From: JARRRL01 sp037380725
Lineage (GTDB): Bacteria > Pseudomonadota > Gammaproteobacteria > Pseudomonadales > JANQJO01
Direction of reading: 5' to 3'
NCBI GenBank assembly: GCA_037380725.1
Contig: JARRRL010000052.1
Span: 1 to 28,820 of the forward strand
DNA length: 28,820 nucleotides
Below are positions 1-8,817 of this stretch, piece by piece. The notes beneath the pieces are model-generated. The model saw nothing but the letters and a program-made list of their open reading frames with translations, was not told the origin of the DNA and did not search any database. The position numbers and the translations under genes were made by a program. How positions within the stretch are numbered: position 1 is the stretch's first letter; every line of letters starts with the position of its first letter.

Positions 1-3000
1 GCCGCAACCGTCATAGCACAACACGTCGACCGTAAGGCGTTTAACTCCTCTCGCAATTGGAGTACGTCCTGACCCACTTCAGTCAACGCCGATTCCTGAT
101 GTGTCACTGTGTGATCCACATCCGATAATCGACTCTCCAGATCCGACATGGATGTACTCGGATTCAACAATCGCTCCATCGCTTCTTCAAGGCGACTCAA
201 ACGCGCTTCCACATCCGCATGGCGCTGTTGAAGCGGCTCCACGATCGCATGATGCTGACTTGCCTTGACATAATGCTGCGCAATGCGCTCAAAATTTTTC
301 AGCACTTGATCATTAAACCGCTCCTGTACTTCTAACTTCTGAACCGCTTCACGCATGGGTTCAGGCACTTCGGGTACTTGCCGCGTCTCCGCTTCCAACT
401 GAGTAATACGATCACGGTCTATAGCGTGTTGTCGCACGATTTCCTCGCGCTGAGCCGCGAACTCGTTTTGTTGGTTGGCCAGCTCGGCTTGTTCCGTAGC
501 CAACGACGAACACCGCGTCTCTATTTCAGCATTTTTTTGATCAAACGACTTAAATTTCTGTAAAATTTGCGCCACAACGCGTTTAATATTGCCAAACTCT
601 TCGACAACCCCATCCACCGTGCCCTGCATCTCAGCCACGGTTTGCAAACCCACATCCAATCGTTTGCACAATTCGCGTAAGGTTCCTTCGGATTCTTTCA
701 AGGACAGGGATTGGCTTTTTAAGCGCGCATCCCATTGGGTGTAATCGGTGCCCACTTTTTCAAAACGCGCCATGTCATTCGCCAAACGCGGTAACAACCC
801 TTGTATTTCATCCAAGGTGTCTTGAGCAGCAGCAAAACGCGCCTCGGTTTTTTGGCACAAACCGTCAGACGTATCCATCTGCCCTTCAGCGCGCTCAGCC
901 AAGTTGGCGATCTGCTCATGCGCTTCCGATAAACCACGCTGCAAGGCCACGTTCTCCGTCAACAAAGACTTCGCTTGCTGGCGTATCTCTTCCAATTCAG
1001 CCAATTTATCAGTCGTTCGCTTCTCCGCATCGGTGATTTGATCGTGCATGACCTCCGTGCGCAGCGACATCGCGGCCTGTTCACTGGCCACGGCTTCTTG
1101 CTGACGATGCTGTTCGTTGAGTCCCGTCAACAAGGCATCCGCCTGCTCACGCAGTTGTTTTTCCGCCGCCACAGCCTCAGTAATCTGAGCCGACAACGCG
1201 TTCACACGACTCACGGCATCGTGAATGCTTTCGTGATCGGACGCTGCACTGTTCATTAAGTCTTGCGCCGTTGCCTGCAAGCGCTGACTACCCTGTAACG
1301 CGTCCTGAGACTGTGCTTCCAACTGCGACAAGTGAGACTGATGCGCTTCCCATTGCTCGTTTATCGTCGTACCACGCTGAACCAAACCGTCGATCGTTTC
1401 ACCTTGGGTGCGCAAAACCACCAGTTGATCGTTCACCTGCTCTAACATATTCTGCACGCCACGCTCCGAATCCTGAATTCGCTGCTGTGCGGTCTCGGTC
1501 TGTTCGGTTACTCGTTGATAAGCCGCCATAATGGCTTCCATCTGCGCTTGCGCACTCGAGGAGGACGCCCGTAAGGCCTCTTGTTCAGCGTGGGCCGATT
1601 TTAAAAAATCCGCTAACTGTCCAACACTCGCATCAATCTGTTCTTGTGTTTTTTCGGACTCATGCCAACGCGTATCGATCGTGTCCGCCAGCGACTGCAC
1701 CTGATCCATCAACGCATCGCATTTTTCATCGCGTGCTTGTGACGTCGTCAACAAAGCTTGTGCGCGTTGTTCCAAATCCTCTTGCCGTTGTAATACCGCA
1801 TCGGCATGTGTTTTGATGTGTTGGGTTTTGGCGAGCGCTTGCTTGATCCAGGTGTGCGCCTCAGCAATTTTTTTCGCTTGCTGACTGTTTTCACTCAAAA
1901 GTCGCTGTTGCTCGGCCATGACATCACGTGTCGAAACCGCCACACGCTGTTCACAGGCTTCCGCCCGATCCGCCGCATCACTGGCCTGGTGTGAAGCGGC
2001 TTCCGCCACCGCTTGAATGGTTTGAGTCTGATCACAATTGGCCAGCGTCTGTTCCGCCAAAGCATCTTGTTGTTTGAGTTGTTCCTCGGCGGTCTCCAGT
2101 AAATGTTCAGAGCGCGTTTCCAGCGCGCGCACCGCATCCATCAACTGCGCCAAAGCACCTTCATTTTGTCGACTGCGATCCAATAACGCTACGAGATTTC
2201 GATAATGATCATCATTGGCGGAACACATGTTTTCCCAAGTATCCGACCACTCGCCCCACTGACTCTGTATACCCGCCACCACCGTATTGGTGTGATCGAA
2301 GGCCTCGCTCAACTGATCCACGCGCTCAAGCCCGCGCTGCTGTTCCAATAACGCCTGCTCAATTTGTGTCGCATGAGACGCAAACGCCGCTTCTAAGCGC
2401 GCATAGTGATCCATTGCCCCCTGTATCTGCGCCAGATGATCCCGAACCTGGGCGGCCAAATCCACAACGTGATCTCGCGAATCCGTCACGCTTTGCACAC
2501 ACTGTTTGACCTCATCTCGACTGTGTTCCACATCCTGACCATACTGTTCGACTGTTCGACACAGCTGCTCCAGCGCTTGCGTTTCGCGCATTAGTTTGTT
2601 GTGCACGTCGCGCTGTGTTTCAACATGCTCTTCCACAGCGGCTTTCAGCGTTTCAAACTCACCCAGGCGCTCACCACTGCATTGCGCCGCGTGCTCAGCA
2701 CGCGCCGTCATCCCGGCTATTTCCTCCACCCGCTCCGCGGTGGCACTGTTGTATTTAATCGCCACTTTTCGGGCGGCGTGAGAAACCAAAATCATTTTTT
2801 TCGTTTCCATACGCAGCGCATCGAGGGCTTCTTTTTCGGAAGCTAAGGTTTTCAACTCCGCATCAAAAGCGCATTGAATACCGGCTAATTCTGTTGAAAC
2901 CGCTTCACGCTGTTCCGCCACAGTACGCATGGCTTCGAGCATATTGGATTTTAAGTCCTGCATGTCTTGCTGATTCGATTGCCACGTTTGACGCCGCTGT

Positions 3001-3638
3001 TCGTCTTCGGCTTGACGAAGCGCCTGCTCTTCCGACCAGGACTTTTTGACTGACTCCACCAGCCTTGCCAATTCCGCTTGCAGCATCGACAGACTGTTTT
3101 CTAATGCGTTCATCGCCTCCGTTTTGGCGTCAAATTTATTTTTCACGGCATCGAGCGAAGCCAATTGCGTTTCAATTTGCGCCGACCAACGGGGTAATTG
3201 CGTTTCCAACTGCTGCACCAAATCGTGGTGCTCTTGTTTGACGCTCCCCATTTGATCTCGCTGTTTAGCCCACTGCACTTGAGAGGCTGCAACGGCCTGT
3301 CGATCGTGTTCCGCAGAACGCATCAAGCCGTTGAGGCAATCTGAAATCTGGTCCAACTGAGTTTGTAAAGCGCCAGAGCGATCTTTTTGCACTCGTTTGG
3401 CATTCACAAAACGACGCTCAATGTTGGAAAGATTCGATTTCAATCGATACACTTCCGTGCGAATGGCCACCATGTCATTACGACCTTCGGGGTTTGAAAC
3501 TTCAGCGTTTGAAACTTCGGTGCTTGAAGCTTCAGCGCATGAAAGCTCAGGCGAGTTCGTCGCATCGGCGTCCTGCTCCAAGGTATCCGCCGGGTTATCC
3601 GAATTATTCGCGTTCGGTAAGTGGTCATCCCTGTCCAT
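1..3638 (-). CDS. Giant coiled-coil protein, C-terminus beyond window
   Basis: An uninterrupted frame starts at ATG 3636-3638 and is still open at base 1, giving at least 1212 codons. AAAGGA lies about 8 nt upstream of the ATG and supports this start. Residues 1-55 are polar and probably disordered, rich in Asp/Asn/Ser, and include a pentapeptide repeat (AEASS, TEVSN, AEVSN) encoded by a 15-bp tandem array. From about residue 58 onward the protein is almost entirely heptad-like and rich in Gln, Ala, Glu and Leu, with few Gly or Pro, as expected of long alpha-helical coiled coil. I see no Walker A motif, signal peptide or membrane segment in the visible part, so it is not an evident SMC/RecN ATPase. 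It could be a structural, cytoskeletal or chromosome-associated filament protein; the family is not recognised. The gene downstream of it lies outside the window. Confidence 0.85.
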   Translation of the reverse strand, partial: MDRDDHLPNANNSDNPADTLEQDADATNSPELSCAEASSTEVSNAEVSNPEGRNDMVAIRTEVYRLKSNLSNIERRFVNAKRVQKDRSGALQTQLDQISDCLNGLMRSAEHDRQAVAASQVQWAKQRDQMGSVKQEHHDLVQQLETQLPRWSAQIETQLASLDAVKNKFDAKTEAMNALENSLSMLQAELARLVESVKKSWSEEQALRQAEDEQRRQTWQSNQQDMQDLKSNMLEAMRTVAEQREAVSTELAGIQCAFDAELKTLASEKEALDALRMETKKMILVSHAARKVAIKYNSATAERVEEIAGMTARAEHAAQCSGERLGEFETLKAAVEEHVETQRDVHNKLMRETQALEQLCRTVEQYGQDVEHSRDEVKQCVQSVTDSRDHVVDLAAQVRDHLAQIQGAMDHYARLEAAFASHATQIEQALLEQQRGLERVDQLSEAFDHTNTVVAGIQSQWGEWSDTWENMCSANDDHYRNLVALLDRSRQNEGALAQLMDAVRALETRSEHLLETAEEQLKQQDALAEQTLANCDQTQTIQAVAEAASHQASDAADRAEACEQRVAVSTRDVMAEQQRLLSENSQQAKKIAEAHTWIKQALAKTQHIKTHADAVLQRQEDLEQRAQALLTTSQARDEKCDALMDQVQSLADTIDTRWHESEKTQEQIDASVGQLADFLKSAHAEQEALRASSSSAQAQMEAIMAAYQRVTEQTETAQQRIQDSERGVQNMLEQVNDQLVVLRTQGETIDGLVQRGTTINEQWEAHQSHLSQLEAQSQDALQGSQRLQATAQDLMNSAASDHESIHDAVSRVNALSAQITEAVAAEKQLREQADALLTGLNEQHRQQEAVASEQAAMSLRTEVMHDQITDAEKRTTDKLAELEEIRQQAKSLLTENVALQRGLSEAHEQIANLAERAEGQMDTSDGLCQKTEARFAAAQDTLDEIQGLLPRLANDMARFEKVGTDYTQWDARLKSQSLSLKESEGTLRELCKRLDVGLQTVAEMQGTVDGVVEEFGNIKRVVAQILQKFKSFDQKNAEIETRCSSLATEQAELANQQNEFAAQREEIVRQHAIDRDRITQLEAETRQVPEVPEPMREAVQKLEVQERFNDQVLKNFERIAQHYVKASQHHAIVEPLQQRHADVEARLSRLEEAMERLLNPSTSMSDLESRLSDVDHTVTHQESALTEVGQDVLQLREELNALRSTCCAMTVA
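3493..3552 (-). repeat. 15-bp in-frame tandem array, four copies
   Basis: Units at 3493-3507, 3508-3522, 3523-3537 and 3538-3552 resemble TTTGAAACTTCAGCG. Read on the minus strand they encode imperfect (A/T)E(V/A)S(N/S) pentapeptides near the N-terminus of the giant coiled-coil protein. Because the unit is a multiple of three, copy-number change would not break the frame. Confidence 0.9.
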
Positions 3639-4068
3639 AATGTGGTCCTTTCATTCACATTGAGGTCATTCACATTGAGGAAAACGTTTGGCACGTCATC
3701 ATCTTGCTTCCACCACGACTCCCGCTGACAATTGCCGTTACCATACGCATAACGAACGCGCATCAAGAACGCGCATCAAGAAGGCCAGTACGTCAATAAG
3801 CTGGCAGATCAGCTCACGGAATCTTAGCTCATAGGTATGTGCAAAAGCTTTGCCACACTCATGCTGCAGGCTTCACTCAGCTACCAGCTACGGCATAGGG
3901 CATAGGGCATAGGGCATAGGGCATAGGGCATAGGGCATAGGGCATAGAAAGAAGAAAACAAAGAAGATTGAAAGAAGAAAGAAAAAAACCAGAACGTGGC
4001 CAATGCAAACTCCGATAGCGACAAGACATCACTCTGGCTATTTGACTGTTGACCCGATGATTAAAAGA
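3639..4068. other. Intergenic spacer with several tandem duplications
   Basis: This 430-bp stretch separates the coiled-coil gene from the GGDEF gene, both on the minus strand. It holds a 15-bp unit duplicated at 3651-3680 (TCATTCACATTGAGG twice), just upstream of the coiled-coil start, a 13-bp unit duplicated at 3755-3780 (AACGCGCATCAAG), the heptamer array at 3892-3947 and a purine-rich tract at about 3948-3990. The minus-strand promoter for the coiled-coil gene must lie here, but I cannot point to one. No convincing gene is present. Confidence 0.8.
3892..3947. repeat. Perfect 7-bp tandem array (GGCATAG), eight copies
   Basis: Eight uninterrupted copies of GGCATAG run from 3892 to 3947, followed by an A/G-only stretch. 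The unit length of seven would disrupt any reading frame if coding, consistent with a non-coding microsatellite. Perfect identity between copies points to recent slippage expansion. Confidence 0.97.
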
Positions 4069-5472
4069 TTAAGAACAGAAAGTCGTTATGGTTTTTTCTG
4101 TATCAATCGGTTGAAAAAAATGGTAGTTATTGCGACCAAAGGTCTTACACCGCTGCGTTGCCCTTTCGGCATTTTGTAATAAGCTTGTTGGTTCACAACC
4201 AGCATGTGGAAAACGGGCGATGCCCACACTGACCGTCACGTACACCTCATGGCCAGCGATTAAAAACGGACAGTTCATGAGCAAAATGATTTTATGCGCC
4301 AACGCCGCTTCTTGCTGTGGACTGCTCAATCCACTCACGGCCACAAGAAACTCATCAGCGCCCAAGCGCGCCAGAACATCTTGCTCATCCAATATCCCTT
4401 TCAGTCGCATTCCCACAGACACCAATAATTCATCGCCTACAGCATGACCCAGCGTATCGTTAAGATTGGCAAAATGATCCACATCCACATGAAACACACT
4501 CAATGAATGGTTGCGCTGCTGTGCACGATGAATTAATGTTTTCATCACATCAACACAGTCTACGCGATTTGACAAACCCGTCAATGCATCACGACGCGGA
4601 TTCCCGCTTTTCAGACCCGCCGTAACTTGTTCGGTCGCGCTCAAGCGGCGAAAAGCAATCACAACAGACAACTCCGTTGACTTCAGCACGGGCACAGCAG
4701 CAAATTTTACCGGTAACGATTCACCCTGACTGCACCAAAAATGGGCTGACTCCACCTGCAATATGGTTTCTTTATTTTGACAAATGGTACAGATTGGGTG
4801 TTCATCCCAAGCCGAAACCACACTGCGATTGGGGTATTCGAAAATCGACTCCATGAACAAACCCACCAATTGACTGGGCCGCGCTTGCAACAAGCGCGCA
4901 CCGGAATTATTGACGTAGACGATACGCCCAGCGCGATTCAAACCCAGCAAGCCTTCATTTTTACTGTCGATCAAAGCTTCATGATGAGCGTGCATTCGCG
5001 CAACAATTCGACGCCCCCTTTCCATAAATAAAAACAACGAAATAATGTGCTTGAAGGCATCGGGATCAATGGGCTTGATCAAGGTCTCCCGCGACCACAC
5101 CAAACGATTGTTTTCCAACTGTGCTTGAGACGATAAATTGGGCAACATCAAAATGAGCGGAATGTGGCACACACGCGGATCAGCTTGAATTTGGTTCAAC
5201 AAGCGATAAGCATCAATGTCCGGCAGACACATATCCAATAGAACCCAATTCGGCTGTAATTCACGCATCAACTGCAAGGCACACCTGCCGTTATCGGTAC
5301 AGTGTGTTTCCAGCGGAAAGCTCGACAGCTTGTTCACAAGTTCCGTGGTGTTGTGCTGTTTATCATCGACCACTAACAGCAACGGTTTTTCACGGCTCGG
5401 CGGTGCCGTTTTGGCACCCGAATCATCAATGGGTAACATAAGATGTGTTTTCTGAACTCCAACAGCTAACAT
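4069..5472 (-). CDS. Response regulator with PAS and GGDEF (GADEF) domains
   Basis: The 467-residue protein joins an N-terminal receiver domain (about 30-145), a PAS-like domain (about 160-280) and a GGDEF domain (about 292-455). The receiver keeps the acidic pair D36-D37, the likely phosphoacceptor D80 in LLDMCLPD and K132 in the LIKP motif. The PAS part carries the GLLGLNRAGRIVYVN pattern. The GGDEF domain keeps DALTGLSNR, FHVDVDHF and SVGIARF, but the signature loop reads GADEF (370-374), and the RxxD inhibitory site expected just upstream is not seen. The family makes cyclic di-GMP in response to phosphorylation. Here activity is plausible but uncertain because the second Gly of the signature is replaced. 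No EAL domain follows. An alternative start is Met12. The gene stands alone and has no adjacent histidine kinase. Confidence 0.9.
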   Translation of the reverse strand: MLAVGVQKTHLMLPIDDSGAKTAPPSREKPLLLVVDDKQHNTTELVNKLSSFPLETHCTDNGRCALQLMRELQPNWVLLDMCLPDIDAYRLLNQIQADPRVCHIPLILMLPNLSSQAQLENNRLVWSRETLIKPIDPDAFKHIISLFLFMERGRRIVARMHAHHEALIDSKNEGLLGLNRAGRIVYVNNSGARLLQARPSQLVGLFMESIFEYPNRSVVSAWDEHPICTICQNKETILQVESAHFWCSQGESLPVKFAAVPVLKSTELSVVIAFRRLSATEQVTAGLKSGNPRRDALTGLSNRVDCVDVMKTLIHRAQQRNHSLSVFHVDVDHFANLNDTLGHAVGDELLVSVGMRLKGILDEQDVLARLGADEFLVAVSGLSSPQQEAALAHKIILLMNCPFLIAGHEVYVTVSVGIARFPHAGCEPTSLLQNAERATQRCKTFGRNNYHFFQPIDTEKTITTFCS

Positions 5473-5576
5473 GAACAGCAGAACCGATTACGCTATCAGC
5501 CTTTTGGAATTAGCCTACCGAGACATCCCTGAGCTGTCTGTTGCCATTGCGTACACGAGCTGTAGGACACAGCAGG

Positions 5577-5605
5577 AATGAAGAGAAACGCTAAATGAAG
5601 AGAAA
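5577..5605. repeat. Imperfect 17-bp duplication between argG and the GGDEF gene
   Basis: AATGAAGAGAAA occurs at 5577-5588 and again at 5594-5605, in the spacer of about 250 bp downstream of argG. It is short and A-rich. I list it because it belongs to the same class of small tandem duplications seen elsewhere in the window. Confidence 0.6.
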
Positions 5606-5726
5606 TAAAAGTAAAAATGACGAAAAAGACGCTGAGCGTTGCGCCCACCCGATTTACCAAAACCTCAAACGAATGGGCGCCACCTTCACGAGCACGATAC
5701 ACACTGAACACACCGCGCCACGATTG

Positions 5727-6938
5727 TTAGCCGCGACGCTGCCGCAGGCGTAACGCGTTCAGCTTAATAAAGCCCTCTGCATCGCGTTGATTATACTGAC
5801 CTTTGTCGTCTTCAAAGGTTGCAATTTCTGGATTAAACAAACTCAATCCGGGTGCGCGACGCCCCACAACACTGACCTGTCCTTTATAAATGGACAGCTT
5901 CACTTCACCAGTGACAAACGCTTGCGTTTCATCGATTAACGCTTGCAAAGCCGCACGTTCTGGCGAGAACCAATAGCCGTTATAAATCAACTTCGCGTAA
6001 CGAGGCATCAAATCATCCTTCAAATGCATCATTTCACGATCCAGTGTGATGGATTCAATGGCTCGGTGTGCTTTTAACAAAATCGTACCACCTGGTGTTT
6101 CATAACACCCACGTGATTTAATACCCACATAACGATTTTCCACAATATCCAAACGCCCCACACCATGACGTCCACCCAGGACGTTCAACTTCGCCAACAA
6201 TTCTGCCGGTGTCATGCGTTCACCGTTAATGGCTACCAGATCTCCTTTCTCAAAGGCCAACACCACTTTTTCCGCTTCGTTTGGCGCCTGCTCGGGATCC
6301 GTTGTCCAACGCCACATGTCCGGCTCCGCCTCAAACCACGGATCTTCCAGTGGGCCCCCTTCGTAGGAAATGTGCAACAAGTTAGCATCCATTGAATACG
6401 GTGAGCCGCCACCGACCTTTTTCTCAATCGGAATATCGTGTGTTTCCGCGAACTCCATCAGTTTGGCGCGGGAGTTCAAAGTCCATTCACGCCACGGCGC
6501 AATCACCGAAATTGCGGGATTCAGTGCGTACGCACCCAATTCAAAACGCACTTGATCGTTACCCTTACCCGTCGCGCCATGACTGATAGCATCCGCGCCC
6601 GTTTCTTGTGCAATCTCCACCAATCGCTTAGCAATTAAGGGACGCGCAATAGATGTGCCCAATAAATAATCACTTTCATACACCGCATTAGCACGAAACA
6701 TGGGGAACACATAATCGCGAACAAATGTCTCGCGCAGATCTTCGATGTAAATTTCGTTCACACCCATTTTTTCGGCTTTTTTACGGGCCGGTTCAATTTC
6801 ATCCCCTTGACCCAAATCCGCCGTGAACGTCACCACATCACAGTGATACGTCTCTTGTAGCCATCTTACGATGATGGACGTGTCCAAACCGCCCGAATAA
6901 GCCAACACCACCTTTTTAATGTTCTTTTCACTCGACAT
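5727..6938 (-). CDS. argG: Argininosuccinate synthase
   Basis: The 403-residue protein catalyses ATP-dependent condensation of citrulline and aspartate to argininosuccinate, the penultimate step of arginine synthesis, in the cytoplasm. The N-terminus has the PP-loop motif VVLAYSGGLDTSI (about 10-22), the family's ATP-binding signature, followed by the TADLGQGDE segment. The central GATGKGNDQVRFE motif and GGSPYSMDANLLHIS are also typical. Length matches the family's usual 400 or so residues. A GGGGGAGA Shine-Dalgarno sequence precedes the ATG at 6938. It is followed, reading upstream along the chromosome, by motY and rnt, an arrangement I recall from Pseudomonas. A 16-bp tandem array sits directly upstream of the gene, where promoter or operator elements would be expected. 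Confidence 0.98.
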   Translation of the reverse strand: MSSEKNIKKVVLAYSGGLDTSIIVRWLQETYHCDVVTFTADLGQGDEIEPARKKAEKMGVNEIYIEDLRETFVRDYVFPMFRANAVYESDYLLGTSIARPLIAKRLVEIAQETGADAISHGATGKGNDQVRFELGAYALNPAISVIAPWREWTLNSRAKLMEFAETHDIPIEKKVGGGSPYSMDANLLHISYEGGPLEDPWFEAEPDMWRWTTDPEQAPNEAEKVVLAFEKGDLVAINGERMTPAELLAKLNVLGGRHGVGRLDIVENRYVGIKSRGCYETPGGTILLKAHRAIESITLDREMMHLKDDLMPRYAKLIYNGYWFSPERAALQALIDETQAFVTGEVKLSIYKGQVSVVGRRAPGLSLFNPEIATFEDDKGQYNQRDAEGFIKLNALRLRQRRG

Positions 6939-6959
6939 CGCTACACACTCTCCCCCACG

Positions 6960-7007
6960 TTAAAGCAAACTTAAGTTAAAGCAAACTTAAGTTAAACCAA
7001 ACCTAAG
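6960..7007. repeat. 16-bp tandem array upstream of argG, three copies
   Basis: TTAAAGCAAACTTAAG occurs exactly at 6960-6975 and 6976-6991 and with changes at 6992-7007, with a decaying fourth partial copy after it. The unit contains CTTAAG palindromes. It begins only about 20 bp upstream of the argG start codon, so it lies in or next to the 5' untranslated region on the minus strand. Whether it affects argG expression is unknown. Confidence 0.9.
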
Positions 7008-7132
7008 CTAAGACCAACTAGCCGCAAACGTACGACCACCCCGATTGTAGGTGATTTGAATTGACGAGAGAAGCACTCGCGCGCTCAGGCCGCGCCCAGC
7101 ACTTACGCAGCGCAGTAACAGCGCAACAAAGC

Positions 7133-7892
7133 TCACAACATTTCCCGCTCCAAGCGTAAGGTCACGCGCCGATTGCGGTCACGACCTGATTTCAAACTAT
7201 TGGGTGCGATCGGCAAACTTTCACCGTGATAACGCAACACCACTTGATCTTCAGGTACACCACTCTGAATCAGCACAGCCCGAACGGCTTCAGCACGCCG
7301 ACGAGACAAATCCCAATTGTAACCCGCGCGTCCTACGCTATCTGTATGGCCATCGATGACCACAGCGCGTACCGACGCATCGATCATCATGTATCGCGCG
7401 ATCAATTGGATGTGTTTGAGATACATCTCCGTCACCACATCCTTGTCCACAGCGAATAGAACGCTGGTACGCTCCACCTGATCAAAACCAACGGGAAACA
7501 GTCCCGCCAGGCAATCTTGAAACGCCACATACGCATCCTGAAAGTTCACAGCCGAAATCGCAACTTGCACTCGATGCCCAGGACGCCAGCCTCGGTGGGT
7601 AATCACGGGAAACAAACCCATTTCAAGCTCATCCAACAGCGTTGACGCTAACGCCGCACCGGCATGTACCGGTTGCGTACCCACCTCACCCGCCACAACA
7701 CCCAATTGCTGGGGGGCTGCATCGTGACGCCAAGCTGTGTCGTAAACGACACATCAACGGTGAGGGTTCCACAAACCACGCTGATTGATCCACATCAGCC
7801 AAATAATCGTGCGCCTGAAGGGGCATGGATCCCCATACACTCAGGACACTCACGATGATCATCAATACTCTCACGATAAATCGTACTCTCAC
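7133..7892 (-). pseudogene. motY: Sodium-type flagellar protein MotY, frameshifted
   Basis: Two overlapping frames together make a MotY-like protein. The upstream frame (GTG at 7892) gives a signal peptide and DVDQSAWFVEPSPLMCRLRH, which matches the start of mature MotY, and ends by frameshift at 7686. The downstream frame, open to 7133, has the MotY middle region (LLDELEMGLFP, VNFQDAYVAFQDCLAGLFP) and an OmpA-like peptidoglycan-binding domain with DGHTDSVG and GRDRNRRV. Removing one base from the G6 run at 7711-7716 joins both parts into 252 residues. Vibrio MotY has about 290, so around 40 residues near the junction also seem lost. MotY forms the T-ring that anchors stator units around polar flagellar motors. 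Alternatives are a sequencing error at the homopolymer or true decay. The position beside argG and rnt supports the identity. Confidence 0.8.
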
Positions 7893-8169
7893 GATAGCTT
7901 CGCAATTCGCTTCACAGTTGGCTTAACTTCACAGTTAGCTTAACAATAGAATATCGACTCGAATGTGTCTTTCTTGAGCACTGACTGAGTCATGCTTGAG
8001 CACTGACTGGATCATGAACTTGATCTTGGGCTTGAACACCGGAATTTGAATTGCGGAACAGACTCGCTAAAACACACAGAAATCGATAGAATTCTGGTCA
8101 CATCGTTCACACAGGTTGGCCTGTTCTCGTTTCACGCCCCCCCTAACCCACATCAAATAAGGAAAACGC
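7893..8169. other. motY-rnt divergent spacer; pyrC not present
   Basis: This 277-bp region lies between the divergently read motY and rnt. It contains a 17-bp duplication (7910-7926, 7927-7943) and a 22-bp near-duplication (7973-7994, 7995-8016). No open frame resembling dihydroorotase is present, although I recall pyrC at this place in Pseudomonas. Promoters for both flanking genes should lie here, but I cannot assign them. Confidence 0.7.
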
Positions 8170-8812
8170 ATGTCTGTTTGTGCAAGCAACCCACTGATCG
8201 CGAGTCGCTTTAGGGGTTTTGCCTGTAGTAGTGGACGTGGAAACCGGTGGTTTTAATGCCAACGAGCACGCGTTGCTGGAAATCGCAGCGGTGATCACCA
8301 CCATGGATGGGGAAGGAACCTTGGAACCAGGACCTGAAATTTGCGTCAAAGTGTTGCCTTCTGACAACTTAATCGTGGAACCTTCCGCGATCGCATTCAC
8401 CGGGATCGATCTGGAACAACACAAAGCAGACGCCATCGAAGAAGCGGAAGCCATTCGTCGCGTACATCAACTGGTTCGCCAAGCTCTGCGGGAAGTCGAT
8501 TGCAGTCGTGCTATTTTAGTCGGACACAATGCGTTTTTTGATTTGGGTTTCCTGCAAGCTGCGATTGAGCGCAACAACATCAAACGACGCCCTTTTCACC
8601 CCTTTTCGTGCTTCGATACCGCTACCCTCGGTGGCCTCGCTTACGGCCAAACGGTCTTAGCGCGCGCGTGTGCCGCAGCACGCATACCGTACAACACCGA
8701 ATCAGCTCACAGTGCGCTGTATGATGCCCAAGTCACCGCACAACTCTTTTGCCATATCATTAACAAGTGGCAAGATCTGGGGGGATGGCCATCCAGCAAA
8801 CATAACGACTAG
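8170..8812 (+). CDS. rnt: Ribonuclease T, frame break near the start
   Basis: RNase T is a DEDDh 3'-5' exoribonuclease that trims the 3' ends of tRNA, 5S and 23S rRNA. The long frame beginning at TTG 8219 holds all catalytic residues in its own numbering: D6 and E8 (VVVDVETGG), D108 (HNAFFD), and H164 with D169 (HSALYD). The family N-terminus RFRGF-x-PVVVDVE is split. ATG 8170, with AAGGA 7 nt upstream, encodes PLIASRFRGF in another frame. The two frames meet at the GGGGTTTT run (8213-8220). Deleting one base gives 213 residues and inserting two gives 214, close to E. coli RNase T at 215. Translation from the TTG alone would lose only the first 17 or so residues, so some activity is conceivable. 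Sequencing error is the simplest rival explanation. Confidence 0.88.
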
Positions 8813-8817
8813 CCTTA

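Noticed and set aside
378..3663. Many plus-strand frames of 60-94 codons opposite the coiled-coil gene
   Set aside because: They are antisense shadows with no family resemblance, caused by the biased codon use of a long helical protein.
3440..3766. 108-codon minus-strand frame overlapping the coiled-coil start
   Set aside because: It lies in another frame over the 15-bp repeats; the coiled-coil frame has the better ribosome binding site and a very long extension.
5496..5711. 71-codon minus-strand frame with a hydrophobic segment after argG
   Set aside because: No recognised family, no clear ribosome binding site, covers the small A-rich duplication at 5577-5605, and composition looks like chance.
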